This document shows, in pieces, positions 51,691-62,378 of a DNA stretch of 64,000 nt (positions are counted from its first letter, which is position 1; every line of letters starts with the position of its first letter). A program made the translations under genes and the position numbers. The stretch comes from Hyphococcus sp. Lineage in GTDB: Bacteria; Pseudomonadota; Alphaproteobacteria; Caulobacterales; Parvularculaceae. Location: the NCBI GenBank assembly GCA_021776245.1, contig JAJFGF010000004.1, positions 1-64,000 on the forward strand, read 5' to 3'. Under the pieces are notes generated by a model. It was not told where the DNA came from. It did not search any database and was given only the letters and a program-made list of their open reading frames with translations.

Positions 51691-52361
51691 CCAGGTAACC
51701 TCCTCCATTTTCACAACAATGACTTACCGTAGCAATCGGGAATGCACCGAGCCTGCTTCAAGGATAGAAAATACGTTACTGAATCCATAAGCGAAAATTG
51801 GCGTAACACTAAGCAAGTGTCGTCAATTAATATTCGTCGTCCGGTCCACAACCCCATAATCAAAACACATACACTTGTCGCGTTCAAAAAGCGAATGATA
51901 AAGAATGGGCAATCGCAAGTATTGATCTTCCGGTATTTAAATTCTCGCAATGGGTAAGAAGAAATTTTTGTTGCGGCGCTAACTTGCTAGCGGTTGCGTC
52001 TACACAATATTATTTTGAAATTGATCGATGTAGGTACAATGCGCATAATGCATATTTTCAATCTCATTTTTATGTCTGCGCCAGAAAATATCGTGCGGGT
52101 GGCAAAAAATTGCGTATTCAGCAAACTGCCTGCAATGAATGGCTCCGCACACACAAATGAACATTGCCAATCGCTGCACAAGGTCGAGCAAAAAATCTGC
52201 CCTGACGGGATCGCCGCTCATATGGGCGGAGACGGTTACATGGGCGAAATCTCAGCTGTGCAGCATCCAAAAACACCGTGCCGTATACGAGGCGTCGCCG
52301 CGAAATCACGCGGGCGCCCAAAGATATCGAGACAGCCAACTGACTGCGCGCCTAGCGCTCC

Positions 52362-53738
52362 CTACTCGCCGCCCATCAATTCAATCACGCCCGCGGTCAT
52401 TGCCTGAACGCCAGTCTTTAAGGTCGGTTCCGGGATTGGCGCAAAAAATGGCGAATGATTTCCAGGCGGCGCCGACGCCTTGCCGTCGCGGGCTGCCTTC
52501 ATGGCGGCGGGATCATTGCCCCCGGTCCAGAAGATCAGCGTTGGAATATTATCGCTGGTCCGGGCAAAACGGCTGAAATCTTCGCCGCCCATGCTTGGCG
52601 GGCGTTCATAGACCCGCTCCGTGCCAATGCTTGCAGCGACCGCTCCCATGACGCGTGCGGTGAGGTCCGGGTCATTATAAGTCGATGGCGTATAATCGCT
52701 CTCAATGACGACGTCGGGCATCATGTTATCCGGCAACCCGGCCGAGCGCGCCTGCGCCTCGGCAATGCGACGAATGCCAGCAAGCAGTTTTTCGCGCACA
52801 TCGTCTTTATAGGACCGCACGGTAATTTGAAGATGCGCCGCGTCGGGAATGATGTTGTGCTTATAACCCGACTGGAAAGCGCCGACGGTGACAACGCCGG
52901 AATCAAGCGGATCCAATTCCCGCGAGACGAGCGTTTGAAGCGCATTGATGATTTGCGCGCCAATCACAATCGGGTCCTTGCCAAATTGCGGCGCCGATCC
53001 ATGGGTTCCAACGCCTTTGATGTAAATGTCGACACTGTCGACATTCGCAAGCGCGTAGCCGGATGTATAAGTAACATCGCCTGCAGAATCCCATCCAGAT
53101 GTATGGGTTGCCAGCACATAATCGGGCTTTGGGAATTTCGCATACAGATTGTCCTCAAGCATCGCGAGCGCGCCGAGACCAACTTCTTCTGCCGGCTGAC
53201 CAATGAGAACAAGCGTGCCGGACCACTGATCTTTCATTGCAACTAGACGCCGCGCAGTTCCGATCAGCATCGCCATATGGCTGTCATGGGCGCAGGCATG
53301 CATGACCGGCGCTTCCTGTCCGCTGTAATCCGTGCTGATCTTGGTTGACGCATAGGAGAGACCGGTTCTTTCCTCCAGCGGCAAGGCGTCCATATCGGCG
53401 CGGATCATCACGATTGGCCCGGCGCCATTTTCCATGACCGCCGCTAGCCCATAGCCGCCGACGCCCTCATAAACCTTGCCCGCATCCGCCTTGGCTTTTG
53501 CTTTCGTCCATTTGTCGCCGAGGCCGGTTGTCACGGTAAAGCCGAGCGCTTCGAGCTCCGTCGCCATACGCGCGGCGCTTTCGCTTTCTTTAAACGACAA
53601 TTCAGGATTGGCGTGGAAATGTTTGTATAGGTCGAAGACATACTCATAATCGGCGGCGACAGCATCACTGAGGTCGTCAGCCTGAGCGGCGTTAGCGAAC
53701 GCCAAAGATATAGCGGCGGCGGATAGAATTTTTTTCAT
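52362..53738 (-). CDS. M20 family amidohydrolase/carboxypeptidase
   Basis: FHANPELSFKESESAARMATELEALGFTV, HACAHDSHMAMLIGTARRL, PPSMGGEDFSRFA. Confidence 0.95.
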   Translation of the reverse strand: MKKILSAAAISLAFANAAQADDLSDAVAADYEYVFDLYKHFHANPELSFKESESAARMATELEALGFTVTTGLGDKWTKAKAKADAGKVYEGVGGYGLAAVMENGAGPIVMIRADMDALPLEERTGLSYASTKISTDYSGQEAPVMHACAHDSHMAMLIGTARRLVAMKDQWSGTLVLIGQPAEEVGLGALAMLEDNLYAKFPKPDYVLATHTSGWDSAGDVTYTSGYALANVDSVDIYIKGVGTHGSAPQFGKDPIVIGAQIINALQTLVSRELDPLDSGVVTVGAFQSGYKHNIIPDAAHLQITVRSYKDDVREKLLAGIRRIAEAQARSAGLPDNMMPDVVIESDYTPSTYNDPDLTARVMGAVAASIGTERVYERPPSMGGEDFSRFARTSDNIPTLIFWTGGNDPAAMKAARDGKASAPPGNHSPFFAPIPEPTLKTGVQAMTAGVIELMGGE

Positions 53739-55351
53739 TTCTTCCTCATTTGTTCCGGTAATTCAAAATCGACGATCGGCATTGCGCCAGGCGCAACGCC
53801 AAGCCGTTGCTTTTCATCGGCAACCATTGTTTGGATCGACGCACGCAATTGCAGGCCGTCATAGACAACACCATTCTTGATCACGTAATCGATTCCGCCG
53901 ACGCGCACCGGTTTATTAGTTTCCGGGTCGAGCCTGATATGTCCCGTTGCATAGAGCACTTTTAAGTTGGCGAGCGGATTTTCCTTGATAACAACGAGAT
54001 CGGCCTGCTTTCCGACCTGCACTGATCCAATTCTGTCGGCAGCGCCGAGAATCTTGGCGCCTTGAAGCGTCGCCGCATTGATAACTTCGAGAGGATGAAA
54101 GCCCGCCTCTCGAAGCAGCTCCATTTCCTGAATGTAGCCAAATCCATAAGTCGAATAAATATAGCCGGCGTCTTCGCCAACGCCGACCTTGCCCCCGCGA
54201 TTTTTATAATCATTGATAAACCGCATCCATAATTGGTAATTTTCCCGCCACGCAGCCTCTTGCTCTGTACCCCAATCAAACCAGTACGAACCATGGGCGT
54301 TGCGGTCAGGCGCATAGAATTTCCACAAGGACGGCATTGTGTAGATGTCATGCCATTCGGCGCGGCGGGAGCGCATCCAGTCCCGGCTCGCCATATAAAT
54401 TGAAAAGGTCGGAACGATTGAAAATTCGCGCTCCAGCAATGTCGACATTACTTCTTCCCAGCGCGCACTGCCGGGCTTTGCCGCCTGCGCCCACAGCTTG
54501 CCGGCATTTTCAAACCGGTGCTGTTCGTCATTATAATTATAGTCGACGGGATAAGCCTGAAGCGTGCGGTCGTCAAACAAGGCTTCGGGGAGACCATACC
54601 AATGTTCCATGGAACCGAGACCATGCGCAGAGGTGTCCATCACATCGGCATGGGCGACATCGAGCTGCGCATGATGCATAGTGGTTTTAAGCCCGCGCTT
54701 TTTCGCTTCATCAAGCCCGGCCCATAATATCTCTTCGGGTGCGCCGAAAAACTTAACGCCAAGCGCGCCCTCGCCCTTCAGCTGCCTGATGCGTGCGCGC
54801 GCTTGGGCAGGCGTATCGACGTCACCGGCGGACCAGCCGCGAAAAACAGGATAGGGATAGATATTCGGCGCATCGATTTCATTTCGCGCCGACCGCGCTG
54901 CAAGACCCGATGTCCATTTTGCGCCGCCCTGATTGCCCAATTCCCGGACGCTGGTAATGCCGTGGGCGAGCCATAATTTGAAAATATAATCGGACGGTAC
55001 GCCCTGCCCGCTGGTTTCGTCATGGATATGTCCGTGAAGATTAACGAAGCCAGGCAATACATACATGCCGCCTGCATCAATCTCGCGTCCGCCAGACGCC
55101 GGGCGGCGTTCAGGATCAACCGGGAGCCCGGGGGCGCCAACCGGCACAATTCCGGTTATCCGGCCGCCCTCAACAACAATATCGACGGGCCCAACAGGCG
55201 GCGCTCCGGCGCCGTCAATCAGGATCGCGCCGCGAATGACGAGACGATCATACGGCCCCTCGCCAAGACTTCGGTCGGGCACAGTTTGCGCCAGGACAGA
55301 CGACACCATCATGCTTGCCGCGGTCGCAGCGACTACTAAAAGCTTCAACAT
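53735..55351 (-). CDS. Amidohydrolase family protein (imidazolonepropionase-like), exported
   Basis: Signal peptide; VLPGFVNLHGHIHDE; GVGEDAGY; GSVQVGKQADLVVI; stop overlaps the M20 start. Confidence 0.93.
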   Translation of the reverse strand: MLKLLVVAATAASMMVSSVLAQTVPDRSLGEGPYDRLVIRGAILIDGAGAPPVGPVDIVVEGGRITGIVPVGAPGLPVDPERRPASGGREIDAGGMYVLPGFVNLHGHIHDETSGQGVPSDYIFKLWLAHGITSVRELGNQGGAKWTSGLAARSARNEIDAPNIYPYPVFRGWSAGDVDTPAQARARIRQLKGEGALGVKFFGAPEEILWAGLDEAKKRGLKTTMHHAQLDVAHADVMDTSAHGLGSMEHWYGLPEALFDDRTLQAYPVDYNYNDEQHRFENAGKLWAQAAKPGSARWEEVMSTLLEREFSIVPTFSIYMASRDWMRSRRAEWHDIYTMPSLWKFYAPDRNAHGSYWFDWGTEQEAAWRENYQLWMRFINDYKNRGGKVGVGEDAGYIYSTYGFGYIQEMELLREAGFHPLEVINAATLQGAKILGAADRIGSVQVGKQADLVVIKENPLANLKVLYATGHIRLDPETNKPVRVGGIDYVIKNGVVYDGLQLRASIQTMVADEKQRLGVAPGAMPIVDFELPEQMRKK

Positions 55352-55449
55352 CTTTTCCCCATACCCCTACCTACCGGCACAGCATCATAACCCGTTCGCA
55401 GCCAATACAAAGCCTTCGCGGGATTTGCGATGTTGCATCGCGGAAATCT

Positions 55450-56421
55450 TCAAGCTGCCAAGACCATCTCTTCAGTTGCTTCCCACAGACGCATTGCAGC
55501 GTCATCGTCCGCGGCCCACTCAGCAACATGGAAATAGCGTGGTGAGGCCTTACTCGCCAGCTGTGCAATATCGCAGTCTTCACAATATTCGCCGCCGCGA
55601 TCGTTCAATGCCTCGCTTGTCGCGCACCACAGCGTCGTAGAACAGCCCTGTTCCGGCGTTTTAAAGAACGCTTTTAGCGCATCTGGAACCTCGCCGGTTT
55701 CATCAATCCAGCCGAGCGCTACCATTTCTTCCGTTTCGAGATGGCGTTGCAGCGGCGTCATAATGCCGCCGGGATGAACTGAAAACGCCTTGACGCCGTC
55801 TCCGGCCATGCGCCGGTTTAACGCCCGCGCAAAAAGCGCATTCGCGGTTTTTGACTGACCGTAAGCTTCCCATTTTTCATATTCGCTGTTGCGAAAATGA
55901 ATGTCGTCCCAACGAATCGGCGAACGACGATGCGCCGTCGATGAAAGGCAAACGACGCGCGCGCCGCCGGCATTTTTGAGATAGGGCACCAGCTCTTTGG
56001 TAAAAACAAAATGGCCAATGTGATTAGTGGCAAATTGCGCCTCCCAATCGGCGCCAATCCGCGTTTCCGGGCAAGCCATGATCCCGGCATTATTAATCAG
56101 TATGTGTATTTTATCGTGATTGCCGGCAATCTCGGCGGCGCAATTCTGGACGCTTGCGAGATCGCCAAGATCCATCTGGCGGGATTCCACAGCAGCGCCA
56201 ATGCCGGCAAGATTTTCATCAGCTTTTTGCCTGTTGCGCACCGGCACGATGACCTCCGCGCCGGCCGCAACCAATGCTTTGGTCGTTTCCAGCCCAATGC
56301 CGGAATAGCCGCCAGTGACAATTGCGGTTTTCCCCGAAAGATCGACGCCCTTCATAATATCAGCAGCGGTTGATTTTGCTCCAAACCCGGATCCGATTGG
56401 TTTTTGGTCTCCTGCGGCCAT
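55450..56421 (-). CDS. Short-chain dehydrogenase/reductase
   Basis: GKTAIVTGGYSGIGLETTKALVAAGAEVIVPVRN; NNAGIM; YGQSKTANALFA. Confidence 0.94.
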   Translation of the reverse strand: MAAGDQKPIGSGFGAKSTAADIMKGVDLSGKTAIVTGGYSGIGLETTKALVAAGAEVIVPVRNRQKADENLAGIGAAVESRQMDLGDLASVQNCAAEIAGNHDKIHILINNAGIMACPETRIGADWEAQFATNHIGHFVFTKELVPYLKNAGGARVVCLSSTAHRRSPIRWDDIHFRNSEYEKWEAYGQSKTANALFARALNRRMAGDGVKAFSVHPGGIMTPLQRHLETEEMVALGWIDETGEVPDALKAFFKTPEQGCSTTLWCATSEALNDRGGEYCEDCDIAQLASKASPRYFHVAEWAADDDAAMRLWEATEEMVLAA

Positions 56422-56576
56422 AGGCGTTTCCTTTTCCAGATCAAAGAGGCGCGAGAAATCATAGGCTGCACAACCCCTAGCGGCCAGTGGATTAAGCATA
56501 AAGTCGGCTACCGTATCGGATGCCGCTTGCTCCGGCGTTTTTCCAATCCGTAATAAACGCCGAACAGATTATGCTT

Positions 56577-56617
56577 GACTACAATTGTAATCGCGGCTTT
56601 AGATTACAGTTGTAGTC
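56577..56617. promoter_or_regulatory. Two BlaI/MecI/CopY-type operators
   Basis: gacTACAATTGTAatc (56577-56592) and gatTACAGTTGTAgtc (56602-56617), each palindromic and inverted with respect to each other, just upstream of the BlaI-like gene. Confidence 0.85.
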
Positions 56618-56641
56618 ATAGAGTGCTCGCGGCAAGGGAAT

Positions 56642-57019
56642 ATGTCTGACCAAATCACCAAAGCGGAATTTGAGATCATGGACGTTTTGTGGGCAGAAAG
56701 CCCGCTTGCAGCGAGTGATGTCGCCGACCGGCTCGCGGCGCACACAACATGGAGCCTCAAAACCGTCAAAACCTTGTTGAGCCGCCTCGTCGACAAAAGC
56801 GCAGTCTCACACGAACCGGACGGCAGGCGATTTTTGTACAGGCCGCTTCTGACCCGCGCCGATCATGCCCGTGCGGCGACCAGCCGCCTCGCCGATCAGT
56901 TGTTCGGCGGCCGCGCAGCGCCGCTGGTCGCCCATCTTGCGGAACAGCGCAGCCTCTCCAAGAGCGATATTCATGAACTCGAAGAATTGCTTAAGGAGCT
57001 GAAACGTGACGGCGATTGA
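56642..57019 (+). CDS. BlaI/MecI/CopY family transcriptional repressor
   Basis: TKAEFEIMDVLWAESPLAASDVADRLAAHTTWSLKTVKTLLSRLVDKSAVSHEPDGRRFLYRPLL. Confidence 0.95.
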   Translation: MSDQITKAEFEIMDVLWAESPLAASDVADRLAAHTTWSLKTVKTLLSRLVDKSAVSHEPDGRRFLYRPLLTRADHARAATSRLADQLFGGRAAPLVAHLAEQRSLSKSDIHELEELLKELKRDGD

Positions 57020-58508
57020 TCTTCTGCATTGGCTCGGCGAGACATCAATCGCCATATGCCTTTTGATTGTTGTTATACTGATCATCCGTAAACCATTTGC
57101 GAAGATCTTTGGCGCCCATGCTGCCTACGCCTTATGGCTGGCGCCAATTTTACGGGTTTTCCTGCCTGAACTTGCTGTCTTGCCGCCGCCAGAGGCGATT
57201 TTTACGGGTGATAACGCCTGGGAAATGATCGCAATGCCGGTAAGCGCTGATACACGTGTCATCCCATCAGGATATGACGCGCGCACGTTTGCGGCGGTTC
57301 TGGCCCTGTTTTTGTGGTTCACAATCGGCTTTGCCTGGTTCAATCTTAAAATTGAGGCGCAGTCACGATTTATGCGCGTGATGTTGGCGTCGTCAAAGCC
57401 GGCGGCCAGCCAAATTATGCTCTGCGCCGATGCAATCCGGCATAGTCTGGGCGTTAAGCGCCGGACACGAATTCGTCTTTGCAATGAGAATTACGGGCCG
57501 GCAGTCATTGGCCTTTTTCGCCCGGTAATATTTTTGCCTGCGAATTTCTTGAGCGGCTATTCGGCGGAAGAGCGGCGGCTCGCCCTCGCCCATGAAATTG
57601 CCCATATCGCCCGCGGCGACATGGCGGCGACTTTAGCCGCGCTCGCATTCCAGGCGGCGCAATGGCCAAATCCGCTTGTACACTTTGCCTTTCGCCTGTT
57701 TCGCGCCGATCAGGAAGCGGCTTGCGACGCCTTCGTGCTATCACATTACCAGCCCGATCCGCGCGCTGCAGGCGACTATGCTTCCGCGATCATAAAATCC
57801 GCTGCCGGCGCACATGCGGCGCCGGCATTCGGCCTTTCCCTCGGCCATTCAATAAAGGAGAGACTAATGTTGCTCAAAAATCCAAAACAAAGCCGCTCGC
57901 GAAAAATTGCCGGCGGCGCCAGCGCAATTGCTCTGGTTTTGGCCGGGCTCGCCGCCACTGCAAATTATAGCTATGCCGCCGACGATGCGAAAGAAAATGA
58001 TGCAAAAGAGGAACGCGCCGTCGAAAAAGAAAAGCGCGTCATGATTATTGGCGGCGACGAACATGAAGACGGCGTCGTTAAAAAGGAAAAACGCGTTGTC
58101 ATCATGGGGAGTGATGATGATATGGATTTTGTGATGCCAATGATGCATGGCGGCGACTATGAGTTTGTTACGGAAGATGGCGACAGCGAACATCGCGTAT
58201 TCAGATATGTCACGCGCAGCGACGGACACGGACCTCATATGACAATGAAGGGGATGGGCGACTGCACCGCGACAGACGGCGAAGGCGAACCGGTCAAACT
58301 GGAATGGTCAGACGAAGCGGGAAAAGACGGAGAAACCAAAACCCGCAGCATCATCTGCGTTGCAGGCGAGGAAGATCCGAAAAAACGCGCTGAAGCGTTG
58401 CGTAAAGCCATCGACCAGATGGAAAAACACCATAAACAACAGGAAGAGCGCCACAAGAAAATGATCACGGGCCTGCGCAAACAATTGCGCGAATTAGAAA
58501 AGAAATAG
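57006..58508 (+). CDS. M56 family metallopeptidase (BlaR1-like), with an unusual acidic C-terminal domain
   Basis: LALAHEIAHIARGD HExxH-type motif, N-terminal TM helices; overlaps the repressor gene. Confidence 0.93.
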   Translation: MTAIDLLHWLGETSIAICLLIVVILIIRKPFAKIFGAHAAYALWLAPILRVFLPELAVLPPPEAIFTGDNAWEMIAMPVSADTRVIPSGYDARTFAAVLALFLWFTIGFAWFNLKIEAQSRFMRVMLASSKPAASQIMLCADAIRHSLGVKRRTRIRLCNENYGPAVIGLFRPVIFLPANFLSGYSAEERRLALAHEIAHIARGDMAATLAALAFQAAQWPNPLVHFAFRLFRADQEAACDAFVLSHYQPDPRAAGDYASAIIKSAAGAHAAPAFGLSLGHSIKERLMLLKNPKQSRSRKIAGGASAIALVLAGLAATANYSYAADDAKENDAKEERAVEKEKRVMIIGGDEHEDGVVKKEKRVVIMGSDDDMDFVMPMMHGGDYEFVTEDGDSEHRVFRYVTRSDGHGPHMTMKGMGDCTATDGEGEPVKLEWSDEAGKDGETKTRSIICVAGEEDPKKRAEALRKAIDQMEKHHKQQEERHKKMITGLRKQLRELEKK

Positions 58509-58534
58509 AATCTGCAGAATTTTGCAGTGATTGC

Positions 58535-58560
58535 GGCGGGCGTAAGCCCGCCGTTTTTTT
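58535..58560 (+). terminator. Rho-independent terminator
   Basis: cggcgggc-gtaa-gcccgccg followed by a T tract. Confidence 0.9.
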
Positions 58561-58567
58561 AACAGGT

Positions 58568-59356
58568 TCAGCCCCAGGCCTGTGCAATGCTGGAATAGGC
58601 GACCCCGCCATCGACCGCCAGCGTGTCGCCAACCACATAATCCCCCGCTTTCGACGCAAGAAACACCGCCGCCCCCGCCATATCTTCGGCGCGACCGATA
58701 CGCTTTGCCGGGATCATGGTTGCAACCGCATCGCTCTGGTCGCGCGCCGCTTTGTTCATGCTGGAAGCGAACGCGCCAGGTGCGATACCGCTGACGGCAA
58801 TATTATCTTGAATAAGACGCGCCGCCATGCGCCGCGTTAAATGGATCATCGCTGCTTTTGACGCCTGATAAGAGTAAGTCTCCCACGGATTAATTTTTAT
58901 GCCGTCGATGGACGCAATATTGATGACTTTCGCGACGTTGTCCGGCGACGCCGCTGTCTTCAACGCGTCGAACAAGGCTTGCGTCAGGAAGAACGGCGAT
59001 TTGACATTAAGGTCCATCACCTTGTCCCAGCCGCTCTCAGGAAATTCGGCAAACTCCACGCCCCACGCGGCGCCGGCATTATTGACCAGAATATCGAGAG
59101 AATTTTCATGAGTCAGAAAATCCGCAGCAAACGCCTTGCAGCCGTCAACTGTTGAAATATCATGAGGTAAGGAAACGCATGTGCCTAATTTTGAAAGTTC
59201 TTCAGCGGTCTGATCACAGGCCGGCGCCTTGCGCGCGGTGATATAAACCTTTGCGCCCTGCTCCACAAAGCCCTGGGCGATCATCTTGCCAATGCCTCGA
59301 GAACCGCCGGTAACGATGGCCGTGCGGCCGCCAAGGGAAAAAAGATCTTTCATCAT
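58568..59356 (-). CDS. Short-chain dehydrogenase/reductase
   Basis: GRTAIVTGGSRGIGKMIAQGF; NNAGAAWG; YSYQASKAAMIHL. Confidence 0.94.
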   Translation of the reverse strand: MMKDLFSLGGRTAIVTGGSRGIGKMIAQGFVEQGAKVYITARKAPACDQTAEELSKLGTCVSLPHDISTVDGCKAFAADFLTHENSLDILVNNAGAAWGVEFAEFPESGWDKVMDLNVKSPFFLTQALFDALKTAASPDNVAKVINIASIDGIKINPWETYSYQASKAAMIHLTRRMAARLIQDNIAVSGIAPGAFASSMNKAARDQSDAVATMIPAKRIGRAEDMAGAAVFLASKAGDYVVGDTLAVDGGVAYSSIAQAWG

Positions 59357-59368
59357 ATTAAACGTTCC

Positions 59369-59830
59369 TTATTGCGGCGGGTAATACCAGAAGCGTTTCA
59401 CCTTGCCGTCGACAATTTCATAGACAACGACAGATGCCTGACTTTTGCGCTCACCGTCCTGTTCCCATATCGGGCGTTCAATCGCCGTCAGATAGTTCCC
59501 ATTGACTGAGATGTTTTTGAGGCTCGAAGACACAGTCGGATAAGCCTCAAAATAGGCGACAAGTTCAGTATAAAGCTGGCTCGCTGACGTCGTCACCGCA
59601 CTCGATTGATCGCCGGAAACCTCGAACCAAACGACGTCGCCATGCCAAAATTCGCGCATCTTGTCGGCGTCATGGGCGTTGAACGCCTCCATCAGATCAC
59701 TCACAACGCGTTCCGCGTCGCTTGTCGCGGCCGGCGGCGCCGCCCGCTCAGCATCCGGCGAACAAGCCATCGCAAACATCACCAACACCGCGATCCCCAA
59801 TCGCACCAGCATAAATCTACCCCTCATCAC
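59369..59830 (-). CDS. SnoaL/NTF2-like exported protein
   Basis: Lipobox-like [42 protein letters not shown]. Confidence 0.75.
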   Translation of the reverse strand: MMRGRFMLVRLGIAVLVMFAMACSPDAERAAPPAATSDAERVVSDLMEAFNAHDADKMREFWHGDVVWFEVSGDQSSAVTTSASQLYTELVAYFEAYPTVSSSLKNISVNGNYLTAIERPIWEQDGERKSQASVVVYEIVDGKVKRFWYYPPQ

Positions 59831-61533
59831 TCAGCGCCAAACCGTTTTCGCCATTCATCGACCTGCTCGTCCTCAATCTTGGCGAACAGCACTTTAGGCA
59901 GCGTGAACGCCTCACCGCCCTTGAATCGTGAAAGCGCGGATGCAGCGCGTGTGGGCCAGCGCGACGCCTCGACCGGATCCAGCCCGAAGATCGCAAACAT
60001 TTTGTCCGCCGTAAATGGGATAACCGGGCGTGACAGCGCCGCAAAGAGAACAATCAGGTTGAGCGCACAGCGAACCGACGCTGCTGCTCTCGCCTCGTCG
60101 GTCTTTATCGAGGTCCACGGCGCGGCGATCTGCAGATATTCATTGCCGGCGACCCAAATGGCCCGCAATTCGGCAAATGCCTTGCGGAATTCCATCTCTT
60201 CAAGATAGCCCGCATAGTCCGCCATGCGTTTGTCAAGTTCAGTGATGAGGTTTTGTTCCGCTTCACCATAATCGCCCGCCTCGGGCACAGCATCGCCGAA
60301 TCGCGCATTACAAAAACGCGTAATGCGATTGACGAAATTGCCAAGCACATCGGCAAGGTCCTTGTTCACGACGCTCGCAAAATGCTCCAGCGTAAAGGAA
60401 GCGTCATCGCTTTCCGGCGCGTTCGCCATCAAATGCCAGCGCCAGTAATCAGGGGGCAATATCTCGAGCGCCTGATCCATAAAAATGCCGCGATTTTCGC
60501 TCGTCGAAAATTTGCCGCCATACCAAGTCAGCCAGTTGAGGGACTTTAGCGCATCAACTGTCTTCCACGGTTCTTCAGATCCCAGTATTGTCGCAGGAAA
60601 ACTCACTGTGTGAAAGGCGACGTTGTCCTTGCCCATCACCTGCACATATTTTACATCCGCCGCGCCCTTATCGGTCCGCCACCAACGCTCCCAATTCTCG
60701 TTATTGGCCAGCGCCCATTCCTCGGTAGCGCCAATATATTCAATCGGCGCATCGAACCAGACGTAGAAAACCTTGTTTTCAAAGCCGGGACGCTTGGCGC
60801 CGTCTTTCGCTACGGGAATACCCCAGACGAGGTCGCGGGTAATCGACCGATCACGCAGGCCCTCCTTAAGCCATTTTTTTGCAATCGACTTGGTCAATTG
60901 CGGCCATTCTGTTTTTGACTCCACCCAACGTGCAATGCGGTCCTGCATTTGCGCCTGCAGCAGGTACAAATGCCGTGTTTCGCGAACTTCAACATTACGA
61001 GAACCAGAGATTTTTGAATAAGGCTCTTTCAATTCGATAGGGTCAATCAGCCGACCACAATTATCACATTGATCACCACGGGCTTTTTCATATTCACAAT
61101 GAGGGCAAATTCCCTCCACATAGCGATCCGGCAGGAACCGTTGATCGTCGATCGAATAAATCTGTTTATCGACACGCTCTTCGATCAGGCCACGGTCCTC
61201 AAGAACAGCAGCGAAGTGCTGCGTCAGTCGATGGTTTGGCGGATTGGAAGAACGCCCGAAATGATCGAAGGAGAGCCCAAAGGCTTCGCCGGCCCCGGCC
61301 TGAATTTCATATTGCTCGGCGCAATATTGCTGCACCGTTTGCCGCGCATCGCGGGCCGCCAATTCAGCCGGCGTGCCGTGCTCGTCGGTGGCGCATATAT
61401 AGAGAACATCATTCCCGCGCTGGCGTTGAAACCGCGCATAGACATCCGCCGGCAGCATTGAGCCCACAAGATTGCCCAGATGCTTGATGCCGTTGATATA
61501 AGGCAGCGCGGATGTGATCAGAATGCGGGCCAT
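59827..61533 (-). CDS. metG: Methionyl-tRNA synthetase
   Basis: [85 protein letters not shown]. Confidence 0.98.
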   Translation of the reverse strand: MARILITSALPYINGIKHLGNLVGSMLPADVYARFQRQRGNDVLYICATDEHGTPAELAARDARQTVQQYCAEQYEIQAGAGEAFGLSFDHFGRSSNPPNHRLTQHFAAVLEDRGLIEERVDKQIYSIDDQRFLPDRYVEGICPHCEYEKARGDQCDNCGRLIDPIELKEPYSKISGSRNVEVRETRHLYLLQAQMQDRIARWVESKTEWPQLTKSIAKKWLKEGLRDRSITRDLVWGIPVAKDGAKRPGFENKVFYVWFDAPIEYIGATEEWALANNENWERWWRTDKGAADVKYVQVMGKDNVAFHTVSFPATILGSEEPWKTVDALKSLNWLTWYGGKFSTSENRGIFMDQALEILPPDYWRWHLMANAPESDDASFTLEHFASVVNKDLADVLGNFVNRITRFCNARFGDAVPEAGDYGEAEQNLITELDKRMADYAGYLEEMEFRKAFAELRAIWVAGNEYLQIAAPWTSIKTDEARAAASVRCALNLIVLFAALSRPVIPFTADKMFAIFGLDPVEASRWPTRAASALSRFKGGEAFTLPKVLFAKIEDEQVDEWRKRFGAE

Positions 61534-61689
61534 GGGGATTCTTTCAAAGATCGATCCCGGTCTATAGCGGCAAGCGGCCTGAAATCACAAGAAGGCGCTG
61601 CAACCTGTGCATTCGGCGCCCTTGCCCCGGCGCAATGGTGGCGGCGGCAGTTCGGCGCGCCAGCGCCTCACGCTATGATTGAGATGCTT

Positions 61690-62142
61690 CTATATTTGGT
61701 TCGGCTGAGGAATTCGATCCAGCAGTCCCGCCGCCGCCCTCAGCAAATCCGAGAGCACAGTCAACATTTCCTGCATGCTGTAGCCATTCACAGTAGCCGC
61801 CATGAAACCGATAAACAGGAGCAAGCCGATCGTGCGGGCAATGGTGCGGCGCGCTGTCAGGAACAGCACGGTCGCGCCCAATAGTTCGACTGGCCCCGCA
61901 AATCCGCCCGATGCTGCGCGTTCGAGCAGACCGGTAATCGATTGCACGCCGCCCAAAGACGCGGCCGCGCTGGACGGCGCCAAGATGTGCGATGCGCCCA
62001 ATAAGGAAAGCAAACCCGCACATGCGCCTTGAGCGGTGTCTTTACAAAAGCCGAAAACGCCGCGTAACGGCCCGCCGGTTTCACTCTCCGCCGCTGGCCT
62101 TGGATCGAAGACCGGGCGGCGCCTTCTCACTGCTGTCGTCAT
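61690..62142 (-). CDS. Hypothetical membrane protein
   Basis: Several hydrophobic segments (GACAGLLSLLGASHIL, GPVELLGATVLFL, GLLLFIGFMAATV). Confidence 0.5.
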   Translation of the reverse strand: MTTAVRRRRPVFDPRPAAESETGGPLRGVFGFCKDTAQGACAGLLSLLGASHILAPSSAAASLGGVQSITGLLERAASGGFAGPVELLGATVLFLTARRTIARTIGLLLFIGFMAATVNGYSMQEMLTVLSDLLRAAAGLLDRIPQPNQI

Positions 62143-62378
62143 AATGCTCCTCCTTAACCGCCCGCCCCGCCATTAATACGACCGCCAATGGCCAATTAGG
62201 TTCACCCAAGGCGGGAGAAAAAGCGGCGGAAAGATGGCGGTTCGGCGCCGCACGGGAATGTGATAAACAAACCCTTCGTCGCCTCAGCGTCTCGCTTTAC
62301 CGTTTTTACGGTGATTGTGCGGCTTAAACGGGCCATCGTCGGCTGTGTTTTTCTCAAATTCATCGAAGGGATATTCAA

